From contig JAKAUD010000034.1 in NCBI GenBank assembly GCA_021827885.1, forward strand, positions 1-12,353: a stretch of DNA of 12,353 nucleotides, read 5' to 3'. How positions within the stretch are numbered: the first letter of the stretch is position 1; every line of letters starts with the position of its first letter. Both the position numbers and the translations under genes were made by a program. Positions 1 to 6,775 of the stretch are shown here, piece by piece. Origin of the DNA: Thermoplasmata archaeon (GTDB lineage: Archaea; Thermoplasmatota; Thermoplasmata; Thermoplasmatales; Thermoplasmataceae). The notes under the pieces are model-generated. The model was not told the origin of the DNA. It saw only the letters and a list, made by a program, of their open reading frames with translations, and searched no databases.

Positions 1-251
1 CTCTTTAGTAGATATATCCATTCCAGTATACGTGGGATGATCGCCTCCTTAACGGTTATCCCACACAACTTAGATGAATATCTTTGTTGTAGGTTGTATC
101 TCAACCTCTTAAGCATTCCATCACGCTAATAAGAAGGAAGAAATTAACATAGTAGAATATACAAGATCACTTAACACGATAGATAATTTCATCCCGTTCA
201 GCACACGATCATCCATTTCTAGATCGGTTTCTCTTTTTGACGTTATATATC

Positions 252-280
252 TATTGCATAATTTGAATGAGAATGCAATA
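252..280. promoter_or_regulatory. Inverted repeat upstream of the membrane-protein promoter (possible operator)
   Basis: TATTGCAT at 252-259 is matched perfectly by its reverse complement ATGCAATA at 273-280. The half-site centres are 21 bases apart, about two helical turns. The repeat ends about 13-15 bases before the TATA-like box of the gene at 324. This geometry suits a dimeric regulator binding just upstream of the basal promoter. That role is inference; no protein is known to bind here and chance is possible in AT-rich sequence. Confidence 0.35.
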
Positions 281-292
281 TGAATTCACAAA

Positions 293-304
293 TACTTAAA
301 TATA
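293..304 (+). promoter_or_regulatory. TATA-like promoter element for the gene at 324
   Basis: The AT-rich stretch TACTTAAATATA lies 20-31 bases before the ATG at 324. In archaea the TATA box is centred about 26 bases before the transcription start, so transcription would begin at or within a few bases of the ATG, giving a leaderless or nearly leaderless mRNA. No Shine-Dalgarno sequence precedes the ATG, which agrees with this. Confidence 0.5.
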
Positions 305-323
305 TGAGATAATACTTTCTTGG

Positions 324-2540
324 ATGGTTTTACAAAAAAGAGATGTATTTCTCCTCGATTTTATACTTGGGTTTCTGCTTCCAGCGGTCATCACCTTTGT
401 AATTCTATTTCCATTATTTGCAAAGCCAGGATATATCCTCCACGGAGATACGGGATGGTATCTATATGCCAGCGTCCCAGTATACTTAAAACAGATGTTT
501 TTCACATGGCACGAGGGCCCTTTAAGTAGCAATGGGTTCTTTTTTCTCGCCTTCACACTACCTTTATTGCCTTTTGGCTCATACTTTGCAAATCACGCAT
601 GGGTCTTTTTACTAGCTTTTCTACCAGGAGCTACGTCTTACTTTTCCATAAAGAAAACTCTGAATCTCATTAATGGTCCTAAAAATAGTGTTTTAATGCA
701 CATTTCAGTGGTGATAGGCTCAGTTTTTTATTTAGTAAACTGGCAAAATTACGGATTAGATAATCCAACAATATCTTGGGCCCCTACATATATAATATTA
801 CCAGTTCTGACTTATTTCCTCATTAAGATATATAAAGAAAGAAAGGTTCAAGATATACTTATATTTGCCCTTGTTTCTGCTTTAGGAGATACAGTTCCTG
901 ACTGGATCGTCTTCCTATTCGTAGAAAATCTTTTTGTTCTCATTGCTGTTCTCTCTTTTAATGCACTTAATATCAAAAAAATCTCGCAATATTTACTGAC
1001 TACCATATACCTAGTAGTAGCTACTTTCCTAGCCAACGCATATATGTTGATAGAGATAATCGGCGGGTTCATATTTGGGGCGGGAGGGGTTTTTGCCTTT
1101 TACGGATCTCCACTCTCAGAAATTGTTACTGCTGAAAATGAAAGTTTTTACCATCTAATAGACGTACTAATGTTCGGTCAACCAAATTTTTATTCATTTG
1201 GATTAAATCCTATAAACTGGACCCCTTTTAACGTAACTATACTAATGTCGGCAATTGCAATATTTCTCTATACTTTAATAGGTTCTAGCGGATATAAGAA
1301 AACAAAACTCAGCTTTACAAATCCTTTGTCATATTCTATTTATTTCATTCTGCTAATAGCAATTTCGTTGTTTCTAGCGAAGGGATTTAATCCGCCGTTT
1401 GGATTCTTGTATAAATACGTCATCCTATTATCCCCTCCTGGTATTGTAGGCATAACATTGGATATAGGTCCTTGGCTTATCCTAGCTGCCCTATCGTATT
1501 CATTTTTGTACGCAATTGGATCGTACCACGCTTTCTTTAGGCTAGTCTATGAACCACCAAGCGGAAAAGAAAAAAAAGAGAAAATAAAAACTGTGAAACC
1601 TTCTAATTACTTTAACAAAGATTATTTCGTAAAATCCGCATCTTTCGTCATCATAATCATACTCTTGGGAGGCGCGACTGCATCTGCGATCAGTACCACC
1701 GACGTTCAACTGAGATACTTTACTTATCCAGATTTTTCACCATTGTATTTTCCTGAACCATATATTAAGGTGACTGATTTCATTGCATTCACCAATCCAA
1801 ATGCTTACGTGACTTGGTTGCCATATAACGGAGCTTATTCGTGGGAAAACCATTATGCAGTTGGTAATTTAATAACGAATCTTGGAGGAGATTTATCCCA
1901 GTATTTTGTTAATCCTCAATATCTGTATCCATACTTAGTGAACAATACTATCAATCTGGCCGATCTTCTAACCGTCGGCGATATCAAATACTTGATTATC
2001 GACCAAAGCGGCATATCTCCAGTTAAACTAAGCTTTCAACAACTCGTCAACCTAATTGAAAAACAGAAAGATATTAAATTAGTATACCAAGTTTCGTGGT
2101 TAATGGTTTTCGAAAATGAATTAAATTTCTCTGTTGTTCAGGCACTAGATTACTCGCATCCATTTGTTTTCAACAATTATAGCATTGTAGCATCTAGTGT
2201 TTTGAATCCTCGGGTGGAAAATGTTAAGGAGGTTAGTCCGGTGCAATACTCCTTTAACTACTACTCCGTAAATACAACTTTGATCATATTTCATAACGTG
2301 TACTCAAACGCATGGGTACTTAGTGTCGACGGAAATGATTACAAGCCAATTCCTCTATACAGTGGGGCAGAAATGGGATTCATTGTACAAAAGGGATTTG
2401 GACATGCAACTCTCTATTACGAACTACAAAATTATTATTATGCAGGTGCTGGTACAACCATAATATTTGCAGTGATTTCCTTTTGGTACATTTACAGACA
2501 AAGGAAACTTGGGAAGAAGGGAGGGATGATCAATCAATAA
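324..2540 (+). CDS. Polytopic membrane protein, GT-C/YfhO-like, with large extracytoplasmic C-terminal domain
   Basis: A 738-residue integral membrane protein. About 12-13 hydrophobic segments can be read between residues 10 and 458 (for example 10-32, 92-108, 151-170, 222-250, 304-321, 336-353, 383-402, 436-458). A roughly 245-residue soluble region (459-705) follows, then a final membrane segment near 706-724 and a basic tail (RQRKLGKKGG). The loop after the first segment contains HGDTGWYL (40-47). An acidic residue in the first outer loop is typical of GT-C enzymes that use polyprenyl-phosphate sugars. The C-terminal region has a GDIKYLII strand (552-559) and a WVLSVDGNDYKP...GHATLYYE pattern (664-700) resembling the end of YfhO-type membrane proteins. 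Potential N-glycosylation sequons (NNT, NFS, NYS, NTT) fall in the outer domain. The start was chosen from the TATA spacing. A glycan transferase role is inference from fold and context; a structural or transport role is possible. Confidence 0.72.
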   Translation: MVLQKRDVFLLDFILGFLLPAVITFVILFPLFAKPGYILHGDTGWYLYASVPVYLKQMFFTWHEGPLSSNGFFFLAFTLPLLPFGSYFANHAWVFLLAFLPGATSYFSIKKTLNLINGPKNSVLMHISVVIGSVFYLVNWQNYGLDNPTISWAPTYIILPVLTYFLIKIYKERKVQDILIFALVSALGDTVPDWIVFLFVENLFVLIAVLSFNALNIKKISQYLLTTIYLVVATFLANAYMLIEIIGGFIFGAGGVFAFYGSPLSEIVTAENESFYHLIDVLMFGQPNFYSFGLNPINWTPFNVTILMSAIAIFLYTLIGSSGYKKTKLSFTNPLSYSIYFILLIAISLFLAKGFNPPFGFLYKYVILLSPPGIVGITLDIGPWLILAALSYSFLYAIGSYHAFFRLVYEPPSGKEKKEKIKTVKPSNYFNKDYFVKSASFVIIIILLGGATASAISTTDVQLRYFTYPDFSPLYFPEPYIKVTDFIAFTNPNAYVTWLPYNGAYSWENHYAVGNLITNLGGDLSQYFVNPQYLYPYLVNNTINLADLLTVGDIKYLIIDQSGISPVKLSFQQLVNLIEKQKDIKLVYQVSWLMVFENELNFSVVQALDYSHPFVFNNYSIVASSVLNPRVENVKEVSPVQYSFNYYSVNTTLIIFHNVYSNAWVLSVDGNDYKPIPLYSGAEMGFIVQKGFGHATLYYELQNYYYAGAGTTIIFAVISFWYIYRQRKLGKKGGMINQ

Positions 2541-2673
2541 TCATCACTGCTGCTTTCTTACTTTTACCAAGAACGATATAGATGGTGCAATACTGAACAT
2601 CAAGAGATTCTATGGAAAAGTTGACGAAATAGTCGTAATTGATTCTTCGGATTACAATAACCACCTTCAACTA
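2530..2673 (+). other. Start-less in-frame coding extension of the downstream glycosyltransferase
   Basis: The frame of the next gene stays open upstream to the TGA at 2527-2529. These 48 codons encode what looks like the missing GT2 N-terminus: FLTFTKND (GT2 proteins often have TKNE/TKND after strand 1), then VDEIVVIDSSD, the second-strand motif usually read as VDEIVVVDSGSTD. The extension contains no in-frame ATG, GTG or TTG. The only nearby ATG (2526) is in the frame of the preceding gene. One base fewer between 2526 and about 2540 would join this ATG to the extension. A hydrophobic SIIIT stretch, typical of GT2 strand 1, is encoded in the third frame at about 2534-2548. A frameshift, a non-standard start or a sequencing error could explain this. 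Confidence 0.6.
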
Positions 2674-3582
2674 TTGGAAAAAACAAAAGATTACGGAGCT
2701 AAGATTTATCACCTACTACCAGTAGGATTCACACCTCCACTCATGATATATGCGTTAAAGAGAGTTTCTTCAGAAATGGTAGTTCAATTGGACTCGGGAG
2801 AAGAGGTATCTGAGGTACTTCTCAAAGAAGTCAATAATCTGATGGCAAATGATGCGTATGCCGTAAGACGAATCGAAAAACCCTACAACAGTTATTCTTG
2901 GCAAGTCAGAGTATTCAGAAAATCTAAAGCCATATTTCTCGGATACCACCATGAAATGATAAGTGTAAACAATAAAATAGTGAAACTTAAAGGGAAGGAC
3001 TTCTTTATTTCGGGAATGACTGACTTAGGAAATCTCAACAAGATGAAGAACTATCTGGCCCTAGATCTACTTGAACGACCATTAACTTATAGTTCCCTTT
3101 TTTCGAAGATTCAGACTGGCAAGAGAACAGGTAAATCGGTCTTTGCAGACTTACCAGCATCGTGGGTCGTTTTACTTCTATATAAATTAGTTCTATTTTA
3201 CTACACTGTTGTCTCAAACTCAAATGCAGAGGAGTTGAAACTACATCTTAGATATTTGAATTTGCACCAGAGTGCATATAAAAATATCACTCCTGATTGT
3301 TTTGACAAACTCACAAGGATCCGAAGGGAGATAGAAGCAAGCGGTGGACCAATTAAATATCTGTGTTTCGATGATCTAGATTATGTCGATTCCATTAGCA
3401 ACAGCGAAGCATTCGAATATGACGGAATATCCATTTTCTTTTACTTGGTAAATTTCAGATTTGAGAATGGGAAATGCGCACCAGAAATAGATTACAAAGA
3501 GTTAAAAACCGATACCCTATATACTGCTCTAATGGATGCCTTTTTTAATGCTCTAAATGGGAAATCCTCGAAATATAAGTGA
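2674..3582 (+). CDS. Family 2-like glycosyltransferase, 5' end uncertain, degenerate DxD
   Basis: TTG at 2674 is the first possible start, giving 302 residues, but coding similarity clearly begins upstream, so this model is N-terminally short or the gene is broken. Visible GT2 features are AKIYHL (9-14, the strand after the nucleotide-binding region), VVQLDSGEEVS (36-46) where WaaE-type enzymes have a DxDE metal-binding motif, and QVRVFRKSKAIFLGYHHEMISV (77-98), which matches the QLRLFR...VHE acceptor segment. The second Asp of DxD is replaced by Gly (DSG). After residue 110 the protein diverges from known GT2 tails and contains a hydrophobic stretch at 162-181 that may sit in or on the membrane. 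It follows the membrane protein at 324-2540 without a promoter of its own, so the two are probably cotranscribed. A sugar-transfer role is likely by family, but activity is doubtful. Confidence 0.55.
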   Translation: MEKTKDYGAKIYHLLPVGFTPPLMIYALKRVSSEMVVQLDSGEEVSEVLLKEVNNLMANDAYAVRRIEKPYNSYSWQVRVFRKSKAIFLGYHHEMISVNNKIVKLKGKDFFISGMTDLGNLNKMKNYLALDLLERPLTYSSLFSKIQTGKRTGKSVFADLPASWVVLLLYKLVLFYYTVVSNSNAEELKLHLRYLNLHQSAYKNITPDCFDKLTRIRREIEASGGPIKYLCFDDLDYVDSISNSEAFEYDGISIFFYLVNFRFENGKCAPEIDYKELKTDTLYTALMDAFFNALNGKSSKYK

Positions 3583-3644
3583 TTATCCACGTGCCATTTT
3601 GGTCAGAGACACTAGACTGATCTTCTCATAAGAACCGAGTTATT

Positions 3645-3800
3645 TTGTGCAAGGATGCGATCTTAAGAGGGAACAAGGTTGACTATTCTCGTGATTACCT
3701 AAAGAATCTATGGTCTTACATACCGCTTCATAGAATTTTTCCCACTGTGAAACCTATGGCAAAGATTTTCTATCTTGAGTTCATAGATTGCAAAGGTTAG
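3645..3800 (+). pseudogene. Possible C-terminal remnant of a WaaE-type GT2 glycosyltransferase
   Basis: The frame is open from after the TGA at 3618-3620 to the TAG at 3798-3800; the first possible start is TTG 3645, giving at most 51 residues. The translation includes ILRGNKVDYSRDYLKNLW, then IPLHRIFP, PMAKIFYL and a final FIDCKG. This order (RGKRV, a LW..IPLHR membrane-associated helix, then a LDGKEG-like end) resembles the C-terminus of WaaE/KdtX-type GT2 enzymes. No catalytic part precedes it: the sequence just upstream is in other frames with stops. It ends six bases before the ATG of the methyltransferase at 3807, in the same frame. It may be what is left of a deleted glycosyltransferase. 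The similarity is from memory of the family and the segment is short, so confidence is limited. Confidence 0.35.
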
Positions 3801-3806
3801 TTCAGC

Positions 3807-4601
3807 ATGAAGGAGTTGACAAATAGCTCTTTGGCGGGAAGTGAGTTACATAAGTATGGAATAGCGCTAGAAGTGATAAGAGAGCGATTTAGTTGGACTC
3901 TGGATCGGAAACTTCGGCCCTTGAGAAGTAGAAAATTCTGTTCAGATTTTAACGATACAATTTCATATATTTACAGAGAAAATGTGAAGATCGACGCATT
4001 AATGAATGAATCAAAAAAGGCAGATTTGTTAAGTGAAATCGACAAGAATCTAAGGAAAAATGTGCCTCAAAAGGAATTTAAGGATTACTTCGTATCCAAC
4101 AAAGGATGGTTCGATATAGTAAAGTTATTAAACGTCCTTACACAGTTAATAAGGCCAAAGATAGTAATAGAAACTGGTGTGGGGGAAATTGGACTCAGCA
4201 GTAGTTTTTTTTTGCAGGCCCTTGACACCAATAGTGAGGGTACTCTCTACAGTATAGATCCAGACCGCTTTTACTCTCTGTACGGATACCACGTTGGAGG
4301 AGGAATTCCCGATAGACTAAGAAAGAGACATAAGTTGATCGTAGGAGGATCCCAAGCCAAGCTGGAGCCTATGTTGAAGGAGCTTGGAGGGGTTGATATA
4401 TTTATGCACGACGGTGACCACAGGTATTCAACGAAATTGTTCGAGTATGAAACAGTTTTTAAGTATATCAATAAGGGCGGGTTAATTTTTTCGGATGATA
4501 CTTGGGACAGTTCATGGGATATTTTTGTAGGAAGACATAAGTTGAATTCGTGCTCTTTACGTTATGGGGATAATGGTATATTTTCCATAGCGAGAACTTA
4601 A
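3807..4601 (+). CDS. Class I SAM-dependent methyltransferase (Methyltransf_24-like)
   Basis: A 264-residue protein whose C-terminal two thirds form a Rossmann methyltransferase. IVIETGVGEIGLSS (119-132) is motif I, the SAM-binding glycine loop. TLYSIDPD (146-153) carries the acidic residue expected to bind the SAM ribose. VDIFMHDGDHRYS (196-208) and the GGLIFSDDTWDSS segment (224-236) are the characteristic HDGDH...DD pattern of the Methyltransf_24 and cephalosporin-hydroxylase-like (CmcI) group, where acidic residues can bind a metal. The N-terminal 110 residues are helical and charged and may recognise the acceptor. In glycan loci such enzymes often O-methylate sugars; that role here is inferred from context. 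The start is ATG 3807, nine bases after the in-frame TAG of the remnant. I see no clear TATA box at the right distance, so it may be transcribed from further upstream. Confidence 0.78.
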   Translation: MKELTNSSLAGSELHKYGIALEVIRERFSWTLDRKLRPLRSRKFCSDFNDTISYIYRENVKIDALMNESKKADLLSEIDKNLRKNVPQKEFKDYFVSNKGWFDIVKLLNVLTQLIRPKIVIETGVGEIGLSSSFFLQALDTNSEGTLYSIDPDRFYSLYGYHVGGGIPDRLRKRHKLIVGGSQAKLEPMLKELGGVDIFMHDGDHRYSTKLFEYETVFKYINKGGLIFSDDTWDSSWDIFVGRHKLNSCSLRYGDNGIFSIART

Positions 4602-4679
4602 GCTAAATTATCTAAGTTACTAATGGCAATTTAACCAAACCTTTGTACTCGGTGGTCTATACTCTTGTGGAATTGAAAA

Positions 4680-4687
4680 GTATTATA
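4680..4687 (+). promoter_or_regulatory. TATA-like element for the CDP-sugar operon
   Basis: GTATTATA at 4680-4687 is centred about 27 bases before the GTG start at 4711, the spacing expected for a leaderless archaeal transcript. A second TATA-like string (TTATATAT, about 4697-4704) is too close to the start to direct transcription from upstream of it. This is the only promoter-like site I see for the four genes from 4711 to 8813. Confidence 0.4.
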
Positions 4688-4710
4688 CAGCTCCAAGTTA
4701 TATATGCTCA

Positions 4711-6006
4711 GTGTACAAAAAAATCGGCAAATGCAGGGTTTGCGGGTCGAGATCTCTGATGGGTATCCTGAATCTTGGGGAACAAACAGTAAAAGATTTC
4801 GTGGATGATCCAAATGACACAAGTAGAAGAGGACCCCTAGACCTATTGATTTGTGAGAATTGCGGTCTGGTGCAGCTTAAGCATACTTTCAGTAAGGAGT
4901 ACTTATATTCGCACTACTGGTATAAATCTGGCACAAGTCCAACGATGGTCAAAGAACTCAGAGGAATCGTTGAGAGCGCGAGGAGATTTGTAACATTGAA
5001 AGAGGATGATATCGTTGTAGATATAGGTAGTAATGATGGGACCCTTCTAAAGCAGTATCGCGAAATCAAGTTGAATAAGTTGGGGTTTGAACCGTCTAAT
5101 GTCTTTAAAGAAGATTATTTGGACCAAATCAGAGTTGTAAATGGTTATTTCAACGACGCATCATACAACGAACTGTTTCCAGGAAAGAAGGCAAAGATTG
5201 TAACTAGCATCGCTATGTTTTATGATATTGACGACCCCAACACTTTTACAATAGAACTAAAAAGAATACTTGATAAAGAGGGAATTTGGATTATACAAAT
5301 GAACTATCTGGGGCTCATGTTAAAAAATCTAGGCTACGACAACATATGCCACGAGCACGTGTGTTACTATAGTTTAAGCAGCCTCAGATATTTACTTGAA
5401 CTCAACAGTTTTGAGATTGTCGATGCTGAACTCAACAACGTAAATGGAGGAAGTTTCAGGGTGACGGTGAAGCACTCAGAAGATAAGACTAAGAAAGTCA
5501 ATAGAACCGCTATAGATAGTATTTTGAAAAAGGAATCGAAATTGAGATTATCTGAGACTTCTACTTATTCACAATTCAAAAGGGATATAGAGAAACAGAG
5601 TAAGACGTTAAATAGTCTCATTTCGAAGATAGCAGAAACAGGTAAAGAAATATTGATCTATGGGGCATCGACTAGGGGGCTCGTAATACTAGAGTACTGT
5701 AAGATCGACAAAGATAAAGTACGATATGCTACAGACAAGAGCTCTGATAAATGGGGGAAATATCTTGCTGGGACCGGCATAAAAGTCATTTCATTAGAAG
5801 AATATAGAAAACTCGATCCTAGTTATCTTCTTATTCTTCCTTATCAGTATGCAAATGAAATAGCATTTCAGGAAAGAGAATTCCTAGAGAAAGGAGGGAA
5901 AATGATAATACCGTTGCCCAAAGTCAGAGTTATAGATAAGAACTTTCTGACGATAAGAAACGAAGCAGAAAAGGAAAAGTTCTTGGAAGGATACGATCGG
6001 TTATGA
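4711..6006 (+). CDS. NDP-sugar C-methyltransferase (zinc-binding + SAM + C-terminal Rossmann domains)
   Basis: A 431-residue protein with the three-part layout of TylC3/NovU-type sugar C-methyltransferases. First, a zinc-binding domain has Cys8, Cys11, Cys48 and Cys51 (CRVCG...CENCG). Second, a SAM-binding domain carries DIGSNDGTLL (104-113) and CHEHVCYYSLSSL (213-225), the EH..YYS motif that holds catalytic His/Tyr residues in this family, followed by NGGSFRV (245-251). Third, a C-terminal Methyltransf_14-type domain has IYGASTRG (316-323) and LPYQYANEI (376-384). These enzymes methylate a carbon next to the keto group of NDP-4-keto-6-deoxysugars, usually C3 and sometimes C5. The GTG start at 4711 keeps the first CxxC pair and fits the TATA spacing; the next ATG would delete it. 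The stop overlaps the rfbF start as ATGA (6003-6006), indicating translational coupling. The substrate is most likely the RfbG product; regiochemistry cannot be read from sequence. Confidence 0.88.
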   Translation: MYKKIGKCRVCGSRSLMGILNLGEQTVKDFVDDPNDTSRRGPLDLLICENCGLVQLKHTFSKEYLYSHYWYKSGTSPTMVKELRGIVESARRFVTLKEDDIVVDIGSNDGTLLKQYREIKLNKLGFEPSNVFKEDYLDQIRVVNGYFNDASYNELFPGKKAKIVTSIAMFYDIDDPNTFTIELKRILDKEGIWIIQMNYLGLMLKNLGYDNICHEHVCYYSLSSLRYLLELNSFEIVDAELNNVNGGSFRVTVKHSEDKTKKVNRTAIDSILKKESKLRLSETSTYSQFKRDIEKQSKTLNSLISKIAETGKEILIYGASTRGLVILEYCKIDKDKVRYATDKSSDKWGKYLAGTGIKVISLEEYRKLDPSYLLILPYQYANEIAFQEREFLEKGGKMIIPLPKVRVIDKNFLTIRNEAEKEKFLEGYDRL

Positions 6007-6773
6007 AAGTTGTAATCTTAGCAGGTGGTTACGGTACAAGACTGAGCGAAGAGACTTTGCTGAAACCGAAACCGCTAGTTGAGATAGGTGGAAAGCCGAT
6101 TCTCTGGCATATAATGAAATTATTTAATCACTATAATTTAAATGAGTTCATTATATGTTTAGGTTATAAGGGCGAAATGATAAAAGATTATTTTTCTAAT
6201 TATTTAACTCATAACAATGACCTTTTTGTTGACATCCAGAATGGGAGAGTTGAGCATCTGCACAACAAGAATGAAAATTGGAAAGTATGGTTGATAGACA
6301 CGGGGATGGAAACAATGACTGGTGGCAGAATGAAGAGAATAAGCAACTTGGTAAACGGAGATACTCTTTTGATGACCTATGGTGATGGAGTTTCAAATGT
6401 GAACATTCAGGAGTTATTGGATTTTCATCGCAAGAAAGGTAAACTCGTTACATTTACCGCAGTGCAGCCTGAAGGAAGATTCGGCGTTGTTCATTTAGAT
6501 ACTGACGGCACGGTCAAGTCCTTCGTTGAAAAGCCTCCAGGTGATGGAGGATGGATTAATGGAGGATTTTACGTAATTGATAAAAGGGCTCTAGATTTAA
6601 TTAAAGGGGATGATACAATCTGGGAGAGAGAGCCCCTCGAAACTCTTGCGTCAACGAGAAATCTCGTAGGTTATAAGCACTATGGCTTTTGGAAAGCAAT
6701 GGACACGTTAAGTGATAAAAATAATCTAGAAAGCATTTGGACCTCCGGAAAAGTTCCTTGGAAGGTCTGGTAG
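6003..6773 (+). CDS. rfbF: Glucose-1-phosphate cytidylyltransferase
   Basis: This enzyme makes CDP-glucose from CTP and alpha-D-glucose-1-phosphate (EC 2.7.7.33), the first committed step of CDP-deoxysugar synthesis. At 256 residues it has the usual RfbF length. The N-terminal nucleotidyltransferase signature LAGGYGTRLSEET...KPKPL is complete (6-25), with MKLFNHYNLNEFIICLGYKG (38-57) after it. TYGDGVSNV (125-133) holds the metal-binding aspartate, and EGRFGVVHL (157-165), FVEKP (174-178), WINGGFYVI (184-192) and GFWKAMDT (228-235) complete the family core. FWKAMDT and the WEREPLETLA segment point to cytidylyl- rather than thymidylyl-transferase. The start overlaps the methyltransferase stop by four bases. 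The neighbours downstream (epimerase, RfbG) complete the pathway. Confidence 0.94.
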   Translation: MKVVILAGGYGTRLSEETLLKPKPLVEIGGKPILWHIMKLFNHYNLNEFIICLGYKGEMIKDYFSNYLTHNNDLFVDIQNGRVEHLHNKNENWKVWLIDTGMETMTGGRMKRISNLVNGDTLLMTYGDGVSNVNIQELLDFHRKKGKLVTFTAVQPEGRFGVVHLDTDGTVKSFVEKPPGDGGWINGGFYVIDKRALDLIKGDDTIWEREPLETLASTRNLVGYKHYGFWKAMDTLSDKNNLESIWTSGKVPWKVW

Positions 6774-6775
6774 TA

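Noticed and set aside
39..51. GATCGCCTCCTTA matches 12 of 13 bases of the 3' end of 16S rRNA
   Set aside because: The conserved helix that precedes the 16S 3' end is absent, so this is not an rRNA fragment. It is better read as a Shine-Dalgarno-like sequence on the minus strand or as chance.
74..112. Short plus-strand frame MNIFVVGCISTS
   Set aside because: Only 12 codons, and it overlaps a hairpin. It could be a scrap of a glycosyltransferase start, but nothing supports it as a gene.
296..556. Minus-strand open frame antisense to the start of the membrane protein
   Set aside because: No family motifs, and it lies opposite a clear gene with strong membrane-segment periodicity. The same reasoning rejects the other antisense frames in the window.
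6737..6775. Longer start (TTG 6737) for the epimerase/reductase
   Set aside because: It lies inside rfbF and adds 13 residues before the glycine loop with no family counterpart; TTG 6776 fits better.
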